Shown here piece by piece: positions 43,559-52,625 of a stretch of 64,000 nt of DNA; within the stretch, counting starts at the first letter, position 1; each line of letters opens with the position of its first letter. Below the pieces are notes generated by a model. The model was not told the DNA's origin and did not search any database. It saw only the letters and a list, made by a program, of their open reading frames with translations. This stretch comes from an uncultured Alistipes sp. (lineage in GTDB: Bacteria; Bacteroidota; Bacteroidia; Bacteroidales; Rikenellaceae). The translations under genes were made by a program, and so were the position numbers. The stretch is from assembly GCA_949288735.1 (NCBI GenBank), contig CASELE010000005.1, forward strand, positions 1 to 64,000. The letters are read 5' to 3'.

Positions 43559-44434
43559 ATGAGAACGATACCCTCTTCCGAGCTGATTATCAACGATGAT
43601 GGCTCCGTATTCCATTTGCATTTGCGGCCCGAACAGCTGGCCGATACGGTGATTCTCGTGGGTGATCCCGGGCGTGTGGCCCTCATTGCCGCCCATTTCG
43701 ACCGGATCGAATGCCGGGTATCGAACCGTGAGTTCAACACCGTGACGGGTTATTTCGGCGGGAAGCGTCTCACGGTGCTCTCGACGGGTATCGGCATCGG
43801 CAACATCGACATCTGCGTTACGGAACTCGATGCCCTGGCCAACGTGGACTTCGCCACGCGGCAGGAGCGGAGCGAGAAACGCCGGCTGACGCTGTTGCGG
43901 CTCGGTACGTCGGGGGCCGTCCAGCCCGACATCCGTGTGGGCGAACTGCTCTTCGCGCGCACTTCGGTCGGTTTCGACGGCCTGCTCAATTTCTACGAGG
44001 GGCGCGATGCCGTCTGCGATCTTGCGCTGGAGCGCGCCTTCGTGGCCCATACGGGATGGAACCCCCAGCTCCCGAGTCCCTATTTCATTGATGCCGACCG
44101 GTCGCTGCTGGAACTCTTCCGCGACGTGACGCGCGAGGGCATCACGATTGCCGCACCCGGGTTCTACGGCCCGCAAGGGCGGTGGGTGCGGCTGCGTCCG
44201 CAGGATCCGCATCTGAACGAGAAGATCGAATCGTTCGAATACGACGGCCGGCGCATCACCAACTTCGAGATGGAGAGCTCGGCTCTCGCCGGCCTTTCGG
44301 CCCTGATGGGACACCGTGCCGCCACGATCTGCACGATCATCGCGCAGCGTGTCGCCCTCGAAGCCGAGACGGACTACAGGCCCTTTGTCGAGCGGATGAT
44401 CCGCACGGCGCTCGAACGGCTCGCCTCCTGCTGA
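43559..44434 (+). CDS. Nucleoside phosphorylase (uridine phosphorylase-like), 291 aa
   Basis: PNP/UDP superfamily signatures: ADTVILVGDPGRVALIAAHF (phosphate and ribose site), STGIGIGNIDICVTEL, RLGTSGAVQPDIRVGEL and the C-terminal RITNFEMESSALAGLSALMG with the catalytic Asp/Glu region. It phosphorolyses nucleosides in salvage; uridine is likely from the general pattern, but purine nucleosides cannot be ruled out. It stands divergent from glmM, 116 bases apart, and precedes dnaN by about 60 bases. Confidence 0.8.
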   Translation: MRTIPSSELIINDDGSVFHLHLRPEQLADTVILVGDPGRVALIAAHFDRIECRVSNREFNTVTGYFGGKRLTVLSTGIGIGNIDICVTELDALANVDFATRQERSEKRRLTLLRLGTSGAVQPDIRVGELLFARTSVGFDGLLNFYEGRDAVCDLALERAFVAHTGWNPQLPSPYFIDADRSLLELFRDVTREGITIAAPGFYGPQGRWVRLRPQDPHLNEKIESFEYDGRRITNFEMESSALAGLSALMGHRAATICTIIAQRVALEAETDYRPFVERMIRTALERLASC

Positions 44435-44494
44435 GCGGGCCGGACGGAGTCGGAAAACAGAAGCAAACAGATTGAAGACTGAAGATAGAAAAAG

Positions 44495-45622
44495 ATGAAA
44501 TTCACCGTATCAAGTTCGGCCCTGCTGGCACTGCTCGCCGCCGAGGGCAAGGTTATCGGAAACAGCAGAAACACGCTGCCCATTCTCAATTCGTTCCTCA
44601 TGGAGCTCAAGGAGGGCGAACTGAAGGTTACGGCGACCGATCTCGACACCACGCTCGTGGGGACGCTGCCGGTCGACTCCGTGGAACGGGAAGGTGCGGT
44701 AGCCGCCCCCTCCAAACTGATGCTCGAATCGCTGAAGGAGTTTTCGGATATTCCGCTGACGATCGACGTGGACGAGAAGACGTGGGAGATCCGTATCGGC
44801 TGGGCGTCGGGATCGCTCTCCATTCCGGGAGACAATCCCGTGGGCTATCCCGTCATGCAGCAGCCCGGAACCGACCGCAAGGAGCTGAAACTCGACGTGG
44901 ACCTGCTGATGGGCGGTATCAACAAGACCATATTCGCCACGAGCGACGATGACCAGCGCTACGTGCAGATGCGGGGCATCTACGTGGTCTTCGACGAGAA
45001 GACGGTGACTTTCGTGGGTACCGATTCGCACAAACTGGTGAAGTTCGTCTCCGAGACGCCCGCAGGCATGAAGGCTTCGTTCATCCTCCCGAAAAAGTCG
45101 GCCAATCTGCTGCGTTCGATGCTCGTACGCGAAGAGGAGCCCGTCACGGTGCTCTTCGATGAGACGATGGCCTCTTTCGCCCTGAAGAACCATACGCTCG
45201 TCTGCCGTCTGACCGAAGGGAACTATCCCAATTACGAACGCGTGATTCCGGAGGACAATCCCGACAAGGTGCTCGTGGACCGCATCGGACTGCTGAATGC
45301 CATCAAACGCGTTTCGGTCTGCTCGAGCGTGGCGACGAATCTCATTCGCATGGAGATATCGACAAACAGCATTCGTCTCGAAGCCAAGGATATCGACTTC
45401 TCTACCTCGGCCTACGAGCACATCGCCTGCAGCTACGAGGGCGGGGGCGTCGAGGTGGGTTTCAAGTCCACCTATCTGGTCGAGATTCTCTCCAATCTAG
45501 AGACACCGACCGTGCTCATCGAGCTGGGCGACCTCTCGCGTGCGGGCGTCTTCAAGCCTGTCTACGACGAACGGCAGAACAGCTCGACGCTGATGCTGCT
45601 CATGCCCATGACCATCAATTGA
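44495..45622 (+). CDS. dnaN: DNA polymerase III sliding clamp (beta subunit)
   Basis: 375 residues in three repeated clamp domains (about 120 residues each). Typical landmarks are SRNTLPILNSFLMELKEGEL, MGGINKTIFATSDDDQRYVQ, NYPNYERVIPED and the C-terminal LMLLMPMTIN, the pocket that binds polymerases and other partners. It encircles DNA and tethers PolIII. It is first of a six-gene run (dnaN, exonuclease, LysM protein, rex, FAD synthetase-like, thioesterase) with gaps of 16 bases or small overlaps. In Bacteroidota dnaN is commonly away from dnaA. Confidence 0.95.
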   Translation: MKFTVSSSALLALLAAEGKVIGNSRNTLPILNSFLMELKEGELKVTATDLDTTLVGTLPVDSVEREGAVAAPSKLMLESLKEFSDIPLTIDVDEKTWEIRIGWASGSLSIPGDNPVGYPVMQQPGTDRKELKLDVDLLMGGINKTIFATSDDDQRYVQMRGIYVVFDEKTVTFVGTDSHKLVKFVSETPAGMKASFILPKKSANLLRSMLVREEEPVTVLFDETMASFALKNHTLVCRLTEGNYPNYERVIPEDNPDKVLVDRIGLLNAIKRVSVCSSVATNLIRMEISTNSIRLEAKDIDFSTSAYEHIACSYEGGGVEVGFKSTYLVEILSNLETPTVLIELGDLSRAGVFKPVYDERQNSSTLMLLMPMTIN

Positions 45623-45638
45623 CGGAAACTCTCCGCAG

Positions 45639-46445
45639 ATGAAGCTGAAACTCAAACGGCCGATAGTATTTTTCGATCTCGAGACCACCGGCGTGGATAC
45701 GGCACGCGACCGTATCGTCGAGATATCGATGATCAAGGTCATGCCCGACGGCGAGGAGATCACCAAGACGCGCAAGCTCAACCCCGGGATGCATATCCCG
45801 GCCGAAGCTACGGCCATTCACGGTATTACGGACGATGACGTGAAGGATTGCCCCACCTTTGCGCAGGTGGCACGTTCGCTCGAGCAGTTCATCCGCGGCT
45901 GTGATTTCGGCGGATTCAACTCCAACCGGTTCGACCTGCCGGTGCTCGTCGAGGAGTTCATGCGCGCGGGTATCGACGTGGATTTCAAGCGCCGTCGTTT
46001 CATCGACGTGCAGAATATCTTCCACCGTAAGGAGCAGCGTACATTGGTGGCGGCCTACCGTTTCTACTGCGGTAAGGAGCTCGAGGATGCCCACTCGGCC
46101 GCGGCCGATACGGCGGCTACCTACGAGGTGCTGCAGGCGCAGCTCGACCGCTATCCCGACCTGGAGAACGACGTGGAGGCCTTGGCCGAATACTCGGCCC
46201 GCGGCGAGACGGTGGACTATGCCGGCCGTATCGTCTACAACGAGCGGGGCGTGGAGGTCTTCGGATTCGGCAAGCACAAGGGGCGTCCCGTATGCGAGGT
46301 TTTCGAGGAGGAGCCGAGCTACTATTCGTGGATGATGAACGGCGACTTTCCGCTCTATACCAAGAAGGTCATCACCGAACTGCGTATCCGCGGCCGCGAT
46401 GCCACGAGGCAGCCGTCTGCGGCGCCGCACAAACCGACAAGATGA
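45639..46445 (+). CDS. DEDDh 3'-5' exonuclease (DnaQ/epsilon-like), 268 aa
   Basis: ExoI VFFDLETTGVDTARDRIVEI, ExoII GGFNSNRFDLPVLVEEF, ExoIII with HSAAADTAATYEVL; the metal-binding DEDDh set is complete. A C-terminal extension (residues 200-250, GFGKHKGRPVCEVFEEEPSY with SWMMNGDF) is the second domain common in Bacteroidota homologues. Its position directly after dnaN, 16 bases away, suggests a proofreading or repair role beside the clamp, but it may act alone. The stop overlaps the next start (ATGA). Confidence 0.85.
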   Translation: MKLKLKRPIVFFDLETTGVDTARDRIVEISMIKVMPDGEEITKTRKLNPGMHIPAEATAIHGITDDDVKDCPTFAQVARSLEQFIRGCDFGGFNSNRFDLPVLVEEFMRAGIDVDFKRRRFIDVQNIFHRKEQRTLVAAYRFYCGKELEDAHSAAADTAATYEVLQAQLDRYPDLENDVEALAEYSARGETVDYAGRIVYNERGVEVFGFGKHKGRPVCEVFEEEPSYYSWMMNGDFPLYTKKVITELRIRGRDATRQPSAAPHKPTR

Positions 46446-48361
46446 AAAGAGTCCTCTGTCTGACGCTGCTCCTCTTCTGGAGCACCGTGCTTCTGGCCGG
46501 CGGCCGGTCGCGTACGATCGTGGTGATCGACGGCGCGAAGTACTACATCCATACCGTCGACAGCGGCGAGACGCTCTACGGTCTCGCCCGCAGCTACGGG
46601 GTGGGCGAACAGGTGATCGTCGGACTCAATCCGACGGCTGCCGAGGGCCTGCGGGCCGGCGACCGGCTGAAGATACCCTGCACGGCGGCCGTATCCGTAC
46701 CGCCTACCGAGCGTAAGCTGCGCCGCACCTTCGACCTGCATACGGTTGCCGAGGGGGAGACGCTCTACGCCATCTCACGGCGTTACGCCCTGTCGCTCGG
46801 GACGGTTATCGAGGATAATCCCGAAGTCGATCCCATCCGGCTGCATCCAGGCGAGCGCATTCTCATCCGGCGCAAGGAGCGCGGTACGACCGCTCCCGAC
46901 GCCGTGCAGGCGCAATGGGAGCGTTACCGCGACGATCTGAACAGCGTCATGACGGACGGAACCTCCTATCATCTGGTGCAGCGGGGCGAGACGCTCTACG
47001 GCCTTGCCCGCCGCTACGGTACGACCGTGGAGCGTATCTCGGCACTCAACGCGGGGCTGACGCCCGAGTCTCTCAAGGCCGGCGCCATTATCCGCATCCC
47101 CTCCTCCGGTGCGGCATCCGTGCCGGTCGACGTACCGGTCGACATACCGCGGGCCGAAGAATCCCGGACGTCCTCCGAGAAGCCGCTCTTCGCCGAGCTG
47201 CCCCGCACGGAGTCCGAAGAGAGTGCCCGATACGGACAACCGGCCGATACCTCCGCACGCCGCGTCATGCGGTCTCTGCAGACCTTCGATCCTTCGCATG
47301 AACTGCGTGTGGCGCTTCTGCTGCCGCTCTCGGCGGGCGGACGCTCCAACCCCAACTACCTCGAATTCTATCAGGGGTTCCTGCTGGGCCTCGACAGCGT
47401 GAAACGGGCGGGCTACTCCGTGCATGTGGACCTCTTCAATACGGAGCGCAGTGCCGAGACGACACGCCGCATCGTCGAGGAGGACCCCGCTTTCCGAGCC
47501 GCCGATCTTATCGTCGGACCCGTCTACGAAGAGCCGATGTGGCAGGTGCTCCGTCATGCCGAGACGCGCGGCGTGCCCGTAGTGAGCCCTCTGGCCGACA
47601 TCGCGCACCTTTCGAGCGACGTGCTTTTCCAGATGGCTCCTCCGGCCGACCGGAAGTACGACAAGGCCCGGGCGCTGGTGGACAGCTGCGAGCGCATCAC
47701 CTTCATCTATTCCGAAGAGGGCACCGATGCGGAGTTCGAGCGCGAGATGCGGGCGCTGGCGGCCGGACGCTCCTGCCGCACGCACCGCTACCGCTACGAA
47801 CACGCCTCGGAGATCGAGGCCCGCGGCGACCGCAGCGTCAGTCCGAGCGATCTGACGCCTCTGCTGCATAACCGCGACCGCAATCTCTTCGTGATTCTGT
47901 CCGACAACGAGCTCGAAGTGGACCGCATTCTTGCCGCCCTTGCATCGGCCCATACGAGCATCGTGTCGCGCGGCTATACTCCGCCGCGTTTCGTCGTACT
48001 GGGCAATGCTCGCTGGAACCGTTACAACAATATCAGCCGCGAGATATTTTTCAAGGACCACGTAGTCTTCTTTTCGACCTATCATGCCAAGCGTGACTCG
48101 GAACGCATCTGCCGTTTCGACAGCGACTACGTCCGTGCCTTCGGCGCTCTGCCGACGCTCTACTCCTACCGCGGGTACGATGCGGCGCTTATCTTTGCCC
48201 CTGCCATGTTCGGTGCGATTGCCGACCGCTTGGAGGGGCAGAGCTACACGCCGCTGCAGACGACCTACCGGTTCGGCCGCGCTGCCGTGGGTAGTACGAC
48301 GGTCAACGGTAACTGGACCCGCGTGAACTACAACGACGACTTCTCGATAACGGTCGAGTGA
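46442..48361 (+). CDS. Secreted LysM protein with a periplasmic-binding-like domain, 639 aa
   Basis: A signal peptide (MKRVLCLTLLLFWSTVLLAG) is followed by three LysM domains at about residues 30-80 (HTVDSGETLYGLARSYG), 98-143 (HTVAEGETLYAISRRYA) and 178-220 (HLVQRGETLYGLARRYG). A Glu/Ser-rich linker follows, and the last 330 residues form a receptor-type ligand-binding fold (ELRVALLLPLSAGGRSNPNY, ADLIVGPVYEEPMWQVL), like the LpoA/BMP group. LysM binds peptidoglycan; the C-terminal domain may sense a ligand or regulate synthases. The start ATG overlaps the exonuclease stop. It is conserved in Bacteroidales but its ligand is unknown. Confidence 0.8.
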   Translation: MKRVLCLTLLLFWSTVLLAGGRSRTIVVIDGAKYYIHTVDSGETLYGLARSYGVGEQVIVGLNPTAAEGLRAGDRLKIPCTAAVSVPPTERKLRRTFDLHTVAEGETLYAISRRYALSLGTVIEDNPEVDPIRLHPGERILIRRKERGTTAPDAVQAQWERYRDDLNSVMTDGTSYHLVQRGETLYGLARRYGTTVERISALNAGLTPESLKAGAIIRIPSSGAASVPVDVPVDIPRAEESRTSSEKPLFAELPRTESEESARYGQPADTSARRVMRSLQTFDPSHELRVALLLPLSAGGRSNPNYLEFYQGFLLGLDSVKRAGYSVHVDLFNTERSAETTRRIVEEDPAFRAADLIVGPVYEEPMWQVLRHAETRGVPVVSPLADIAHLSSDVLFQMAPPADRKYDKARALVDSCERITFIYSEEGTDAEFEREMRALAAGRSCRTHRYRYEHASEIEARGDRSVSPSDLTPLLHNRDRNLFVILSDNELEVDRILAALASAHTSIVSRGYTPPRFVVLGNARWNRYNNISREIFFKDHVVFFSTYHAKRDSERICRFDSDYVRAFGALPTLYSYRGYDAALIFAPAMFGAIADRLEGQSYTPLQTTYRFGRAAVGSTTVNGNWTRVNYNDDFSITVE

Positions 48362-48387
48362 CCGGTTCCGAAGACCTCCGAACGAAC

Positions 48388-49032
48388 ATGGAACACGCCA
48401 TACCCGAAAAGACCATCGAGCGGCTGAGCGAATACCGCCGGACCTTGCGGTCCTGTCTCAGACAGGGCATTACGCATATCTTCTCGCACGTGCTGGCGGG
48501 CATCCACGGCATTACGGCCGTGCAGGTGCGCCGTGACCTGATGCTCATCGGATTTTCGAGCGATACGAAGAAGGGGTACGACGTGAAGGTGCTCATCGAC
48601 TTCATCGGCCGAATCCTCGACAGCGCCGAGCCGATGAATATCGCCGTGCTCGGCATGGGGCATCTCGGACAGGCTATCACCAAATACTTCAACGGCAAGG
48701 GGCTGAAACTGCGTATCACGGCCGCATTCGATGTCGATCCGGCAAAAGTGGGACACACGATCGACGGTATCTGCTGTTACCACATGGACCGTTTCGAGGA
48801 GATGGCCGAGGAGCTGGATATCAGCATCGTGATAGTCTCGTCCCCCACGTCGGTAGCGCCGCAGCTGGTTCTCCCCATCATCAATGCCGGCATCAGGGGC
48901 GTGCTCAACTTCACCTCGACGCCGCTCAACTTCCCGCAGGGTATCGTCGTGGAGAACTACGACATCACGACACTGCTCGAAAAGGTGGCCTACTTTGTCA
49001 AGGAGAGCGAGGATAACGTGCAGGGCTCATGA
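48388..49032 (+). CDS. rex: Redox-sensing transcriptional repressor Rex, 214 aa
   Basis: Winged-helix domain (IPEKTIERLSEYRRTLRSCL, GITAVQVRRDLMLIGFSS) followed by a Rossmann fold: NIAVLGMGHLGQAITKYFNG binds NAD(H), and DISIVIVSSPTSVAPQLVLP completes the domain. Rex represses fermentative and respiratory genes when NADH/NAD+ is low. The ATG at 48388 is preferred to a GTG at 48358, because MEHAIPEKTIERL is the usual Rex N-terminus. It overlaps the next gene by 4 bases (ATGA). Confidence 0.9.
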   Translation: MEHAIPEKTIERLSEYRRTLRSCLRQGITHIFSHVLAGIHGITAVQVRRDLMLIGFSSDTKKGYDVKVLIDFIGRILDSAEPMNIAVLGMGHLGQAITKYFNGKGLKLRITAAFDVDPAKVGHTIDGICCYHMDRFEEMAEELDISIVIVSSPTSVAPQLVLPIINAGIRGVLNFTSTPLNFPQGIVVENYDITTLLEKVAYFVKESEDNVQGS

Positions 49033-49820
49033 AGAGATGCTGCGGTCTTGACAATCTCCCCCGGCTTTGTCACCCGGCCGTTACGGTGGGCTCGTTCGAC
49101 GGAGTACATGGCGGCCACAGGCAGCTGCTCGACCGGGTGGTGGCCGAAGCGCGTGCCGCCGGAGGCGAGAGCGTAGTACTCACCTTCGAACCCCATCCGC
49201 GCGTGACGCTCGGCCGGGCCGACGGCCTGCGGCTCCTCTCCTCGACCGAAGAGAAGGCCTGGCTGCTCGAACGGGCCGGCATCGACTGCATGCTGGTCGT
49301 CCCCTTCGACCAGGATTTCAGCCGTATGACCCCCGAAGCCTTTGTCGGGGATCTGCTCGTAGATCGTCTGGGCGCCGAGACGCTCGTCGTGGGCTACAAC
49401 CACCGCTTCGGTCGGGGCAATGCGGGTGACTACGATTTTCTCGAGCGTCTGCGGCTCTCTCGCGGCTTCCGTGTGGTGCGGGTGGCCGAATACGGCACCG
49501 GGACGGAGCGCGTGAGCTCCACGACGCTGCGAGGCCTTGTCGCTGCCGGACAGATGGCGCGGGCCGCGCGGATGCTTACACATCCATATCTTCTTATCGG
49601 CGAGGTACGTGCGGAGGTGCTCCGCAACCCCGAGCCGTTGAAGCTGTTGCCGCCGTCCGGCACCTATGCCGTGAGAGTCGACGGGCGGGCCGCCGGTCTG
49701 CACATCGATGCTGCGGGTACGGTACGTCTCCCGGGTGCGGACGATGGACCGGCGGTCGTCGAATTCACGGGCGACGGCTCTCCGGATATTCCGACCGACA
49801 ACAAACCGATGAAGCCATGA
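49029..49820 (+). CDS. FAD synthetase-like protein (RibF N-domain, riboflavin-kinase part incomplete), 263 aa
   Basis: The nucleotidyltransferase half is clear: TVGSFDGVHGGHRQLLDRVV (HxGH-like motif), VLTFEPHPRVTL, GYNHRFGRGNAGDYDFL and the SSTTLRGLV end (S/T-S-T-x-I-R in RibF). The kinase half is shorter than usual: after HPYLLIGEV the PTAN-type riboflavin-kinase signature is missing, although PPSGTYAVRVDGRAAGL recalls the barrel. Normal RibF has about 310 residues. It may make FAD from FMN only; a full RibF should exist elsewhere in the genome if so. Overlaps rex and the thioesterase by 4 bases each. Confidence 0.7.
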   Translation: MKRCCGLDNLPRLCHPAVTVGSFDGVHGGHRQLLDRVVAEARAAGGESVVLTFEPHPRVTLGRADGLRLLSSTEEKAWLLERAGIDCMLVVPFDQDFSRMTPEAFVGDLLVDRLGAETLVVGYNHRFGRGNAGDYDFLERLRLSRGFRVVRVAEYGTGTERVSSTTLRGLVAAGQMARAARMLTHPYLLIGEVRAEVLRNPEPLKLLPPSGTYAVRVDGRAAGLHIDAAGTVRLPGADDGPAVVEFTGDGSPDIPTDNKPMKP

Positions 49821-50227
49821 TCGCATATGAATGCAAACTCCGTGTCTGGTACGAACATACGGATCAGATGGGTATTGTCCACCACTCGAACTACATCGTC
49901 TATTACGAAGCGGCGCGCAGTGAATTCCTGCGCGAGGCGTGCGGCATGTCGTTCGCCGAGGTCGAGCGGCGCGGCATCATGATGCCGATTCTGGAGGTCC
50001 ACTCCCGATATGTGAAACCGGCACTCTACGACGAATTGCTTACCGTGCGCATCCGCATCGAGGAGATGCCCCGTGCACGCATTACCTTCCTTTACGAAAT
50101 CAGCAACGAGCGCGGCGAGCTGCTCAATACGGGTTCGACCGTACTGGGCTTCATCCACAGCGATACACGGCGTCCTTGCCGCTGTCCCGTATGGTTCGTG
50201 CAGATGCTCGAAGAGCGCTGGCGGTAG
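49817..50227 (+). CDS. Acyl-CoA thioesterase, YbgC/4HBT family, 136 aa
   Basis: A hotdog-fold protein with VWYEHTDQMGIVHHSNYIVY, whose Asp (HTDQMG) is the catalytic residue of 4-hydroxybenzoyl-CoA-type thioesterases, followed by YEAARSEFLREACGMSFAEV. Length 136 is standard for YbgC. It hydrolyses short-chain acyl-CoA or acyl-ACP thioesters. It is last in the dnaN operon, overlapping the previous gene by 4 bases, and is followed by a GC-rich terminator hairpin. Confidence 0.85.
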   Translation: MIAYECKLRVWYEHTDQMGIVHHSNYIVYYEAARSEFLREACGMSFAEVERRGIMMPILEVHSRYVKPALYDELLTVRIRIEEMPRARITFLYEISNERGELLNTGSTVLGFIHSDTRRPCRCPVWFVQMLEERWR

Positions 50228-50242
50228 CGCTTTCTGACGGAT

Positions 50243-50276
50243 AGCGGCGGGACGGCTTCAGGGCTGTCCCGCCGCT
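50243..50276 (+). terminator. Hairpin ending the dnaN operon
   Basis: AGCGGCGGGAC (50243-50253) pairs with GTCCCGCCGCT (50266-50276) around a 12-base loop, just after the thioesterase stop. No T tract. Confidence 0.6.
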
Positions 50277-50339
50277 ACTCAGTCGTACCGGTATCCGTTC
50301 AGTCGTACCCGTGCTTCGGGTACAGGCGAAGCGACGGGC

Positions 50340-50373
50340 AGAAAAAGAGAGCGGCCGCACTGCGGCCGCTCTC
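50340..50373 (-). terminator. Terminator of htpG
   Basis: GAGAGCGGCCGCA (50347-50359) pairs with TGCGGCCGCTCTC (50361-50373); on the minus strand the stem is followed by TCTTTTTCTG, a T tract. It lies 25 bases after the htpG stop. Confidence 0.75.
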
Positions 50374-50397
50374 CGATTCCGACGGTAGAGGTCGCCG

Positions 50398-52458
50398 TTA
50401 CTTCTCGATGAGAGCAATCGAACGCTGGATGAACTCGGAGAGATGTTTGCCCTTCAGCATGCCGTTCGAGAGCAGCGCGAGGTCGATGATCTGACGGACC
50501 AGCCGATTCTGACTCCCGATCTCGGTGAGACGCTGCGTGCGCTCGTCGCGCAGCGTGACGATCTTTTTCGACAGCTCTTCGCGCATCGATTTCTCCTCGG
50601 ATGTGAGTTCCTCCTCCTTCTTTCCCTTTACGGTCTCGTCGAAACGCTTCTCCTCGGCTACGGCCGCGTCGATCTTCTTGGTGATGGTCTTCAACTTGTC
50701 GCCGTACTCCTTCTCCACGTCGGCCAGTACGTCGATGACGATGGGGTGGTTGCCGTTTACGGCGATGGTGAACTGGTCGGGCATCTGGCCGTAGAACTGG
50801 CTCATGCCGCCGCCGCCCGCCGCCGCCATCTCCTTCATGCGGCGCATGAATTCGTTTTGCGTGATGACGACGGGAGCTTCGTCTGCGCTCATCGGCTCGA
50901 ACGAGATGCTGTAGTGTATCTTCTCCTCGCGGGGCATCTGGCTCTCGAATACGGGGCGCAGCAGCTCCTGCTGAGCTTCCGTGAGCGACATCTTGAGATT
51001 CTCCTCCTTCGAGATGAGTTTCTCGACCACGTCGCTGTCCACCCGGGCGAAACGCTCCTCCTTGTGGCCGTTCTCGTACCAGCCCATGTAGTGACTGTCG
51101 AGCTGGCCGTCCATGACGAGCACGTCGTATCCCTTGCTGCGGGCCGTCTCGACGAACGACGACTTCTCCACCGGATCGTCCACGTAGAGATAGACCACCG
51201 TCTTGTTCTTGTCGGTCTGCTGCCCCTTGACGAGCTCGCCGTACTCCTTCGAGGTGAAGTACTTGCCTTCGGTATTTTTCCAGAGCATGAAGTTTCCGGC
51301 CTTCTCGGCGAACTTCTCGTCGGTCAGAATGCCGTATTCGATGAAGATCTTCAAATCGTCCCACTTCTCTTCGTAGTCCTTGCGCATCGTATTGAAGAGT
51401 TCCTGCAGACGGTCGGCCACCTTGCGCGTAATGTAGCTCGAGATCTTCTTCACGTTCGAGTCGCTCTGCAGGTAGCTGCGCGAGACGTTGAGCGGGATGT
51501 CGGGCGAGTCGATCACGCCGTGCAGCAGCGTGAGGTACTCCGGTACGACGCCCTCTACCTGATCGGTCACGAAGACCTGGTTCGAGTAGAGCTGGATCTT
51601 GTTCTTCTGGATCTCGAAGTTGTTGTGAATCTTCGGGAAGTAGAGGATACCGGTCAGGTGGAACGGATAGTCGATGTTCAGATGGATGTAGAAGAGCGGA
51701 TCGTCGGCCAGCGGATAGAGCTCGCGGTAGAACTCCTTGTACTGCTCCTCGGTGATGTCGGTCGGCTTGCGCGTCCAGAGCGGGTCGGTGTTGTTGACGA
51801 TTTCGTCCTTCTCTGTGTCGACGTACTTGCCATCCTTCCACTCCTTGACTTTGCCGCAGGCGATGGGCACGGGGAGGAAGCGGCAGTATTTGCGTAGCAG
51901 TTCGCGTATGCGAGCCTCGTCCGCAAATTCGAGGCAATCCTCCGAGAGGTGCAGGATGATTGACGTCCCGCGGTCGTGCGCCTCGTCGATCTCCTCCATC
52001 TCGAATTCGGGCGATCCGTTACAACTCCAGTGTACGGCCTTGGCCTCCGGCTTGTACGATCTGGAGATGATCTCGACCTTGTCGGCCACCATGAACGACG
52101 AGTAGAAACCCAGACCGAAGTGCCCGATGATGGCCTGGTTCTGGTACTTGGCCATGAACTCCTCGGCGCCCGAGAAGGCGATCTGGTTGATGTACTTGTC
52201 CACCTCGTCCATCGTCATGCCCATGCCGCGGTCGGTGACGGTGAGCGTGCGGGCCTCCTTGTCGACCTCGATGCGGATTGTCAGGTCGCCCAACTCCTCC
52301 TTCATCTCGCCCGTCGAGGCGAGCGTGCGCAACTTCTGCGTGGCGTCAACGGCGTTCGATACGAGTTCGCGCAGGAAGATTTCGTGGTCGGAGTAGAGAA
52401 ATTTCTTGATTACGGGGAAGATGTTTTCGGTTGTCACCCCGATTTTTCCGTTTTTCAT
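50398..52458 (-). CDS. htpG: Chaperone HtpG (Hsp90 family), 686 aa
   Basis: N-terminal ATPase of the GHKL fold: SDHEIFLRELVSNAVDAT, VTDRGMGMTMDEVDKYINQI and GHFGLGFYSSFMVADKVE. Middle domain with GVIDSPDIPLNVSRSYLQSD (catalytic-loop Arg region) and the C-terminal dimerisation domain (GGGMSQFYGQMPDQFTIAVN). It remodels client proteins during stress. The start MKNGKIGVTTENIFPVIKKF at 52458 is normal for Bacteroidales HtpG; a frame starting upstream adds an improbable extension. trxA lies 167 bases upstream, with a hairpin between. Confidence 0.95.
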   Translation of the reverse strand: MKNGKIGVTTENIFPVIKKFLYSDHEIFLRELVSNAVDATQKLRTLASTGEMKEELGDLTIRIEVDKEARTLTVTDRGMGMTMDEVDKYINQIAFSGAEEFMAKYQNQAIIGHFGLGFYSSFMVADKVEIISRSYKPEAKAVHWSCNGSPEFEMEEIDEAHDRGTSIILHLSEDCLEFADEARIRELLRKYCRFLPVPIACGKVKEWKDGKYVDTEKDEIVNNTDPLWTRKPTDITEEQYKEFYRELYPLADDPLFYIHLNIDYPFHLTGILYFPKIHNNFEIQKNKIQLYSNQVFVTDQVEGVVPEYLTLLHGVIDSPDIPLNVSRSYLQSDSNVKKISSYITRKVADRLQELFNTMRKDYEEKWDDLKIFIEYGILTDEKFAEKAGNFMLWKNTEGKYFTSKEYGELVKGQQTDKNKTVVYLYVDDPVEKSSFVETARSKGYDVLVMDGQLDSHYMGWYENGHKEERFARVDSDVVEKLISKEENLKMSLTEAQQELLRPVFESQMPREEKIHYSISFEPMSADEAPVVITQNEFMRRMKEMAAAGGGGMSQFYGQMPDQFTIAVNGNHPIVIDVLADVEKEYGDKLKTITKKIDAAVAEEKRFDETVKGKKEEELTSEEKSMREELSKKIVTLRDERTQRLTEIGSQNRLVRQIIDLALLSNGMLKGKHLSEFIQRSIALIEK

Positions 52459-52569
52459 AATCCGTGTATCGTGTTTTGGTATTTTCCGCCCCAAGGGGAA
52501 CAAACGGTGTGCCATTTCTCCGCATCCGACATAATGTCAGTCGGGCCTGCCATCCGCGCGGCAAATGGA

Positions 52570-52598
52570 ACGCCCCGGCCTGCTTCGGGCCGGGGCGT
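52570..52598 (-). terminator. Hairpin after trxA
   Basis: ACGCCCCGGCC (52570-52580) pairs with GGCCGGGGCGT (52588-52598), perfect 11-base stem with a 7-base loop, in the spacer between trxA and htpG. No T tract. Confidence 0.55.
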
Positions 52599-52625
52599 CG
52601 CACGTCTGGAGCGAGAAGCCTCTCC

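Noticed and set aside
50279-50320. Direct repeat CAGTCGTACC near the htpG end
   Set aside because: Two copies of 10 bases in a GC-rich spacer are probably chance; no gene or hairpin depends on them.
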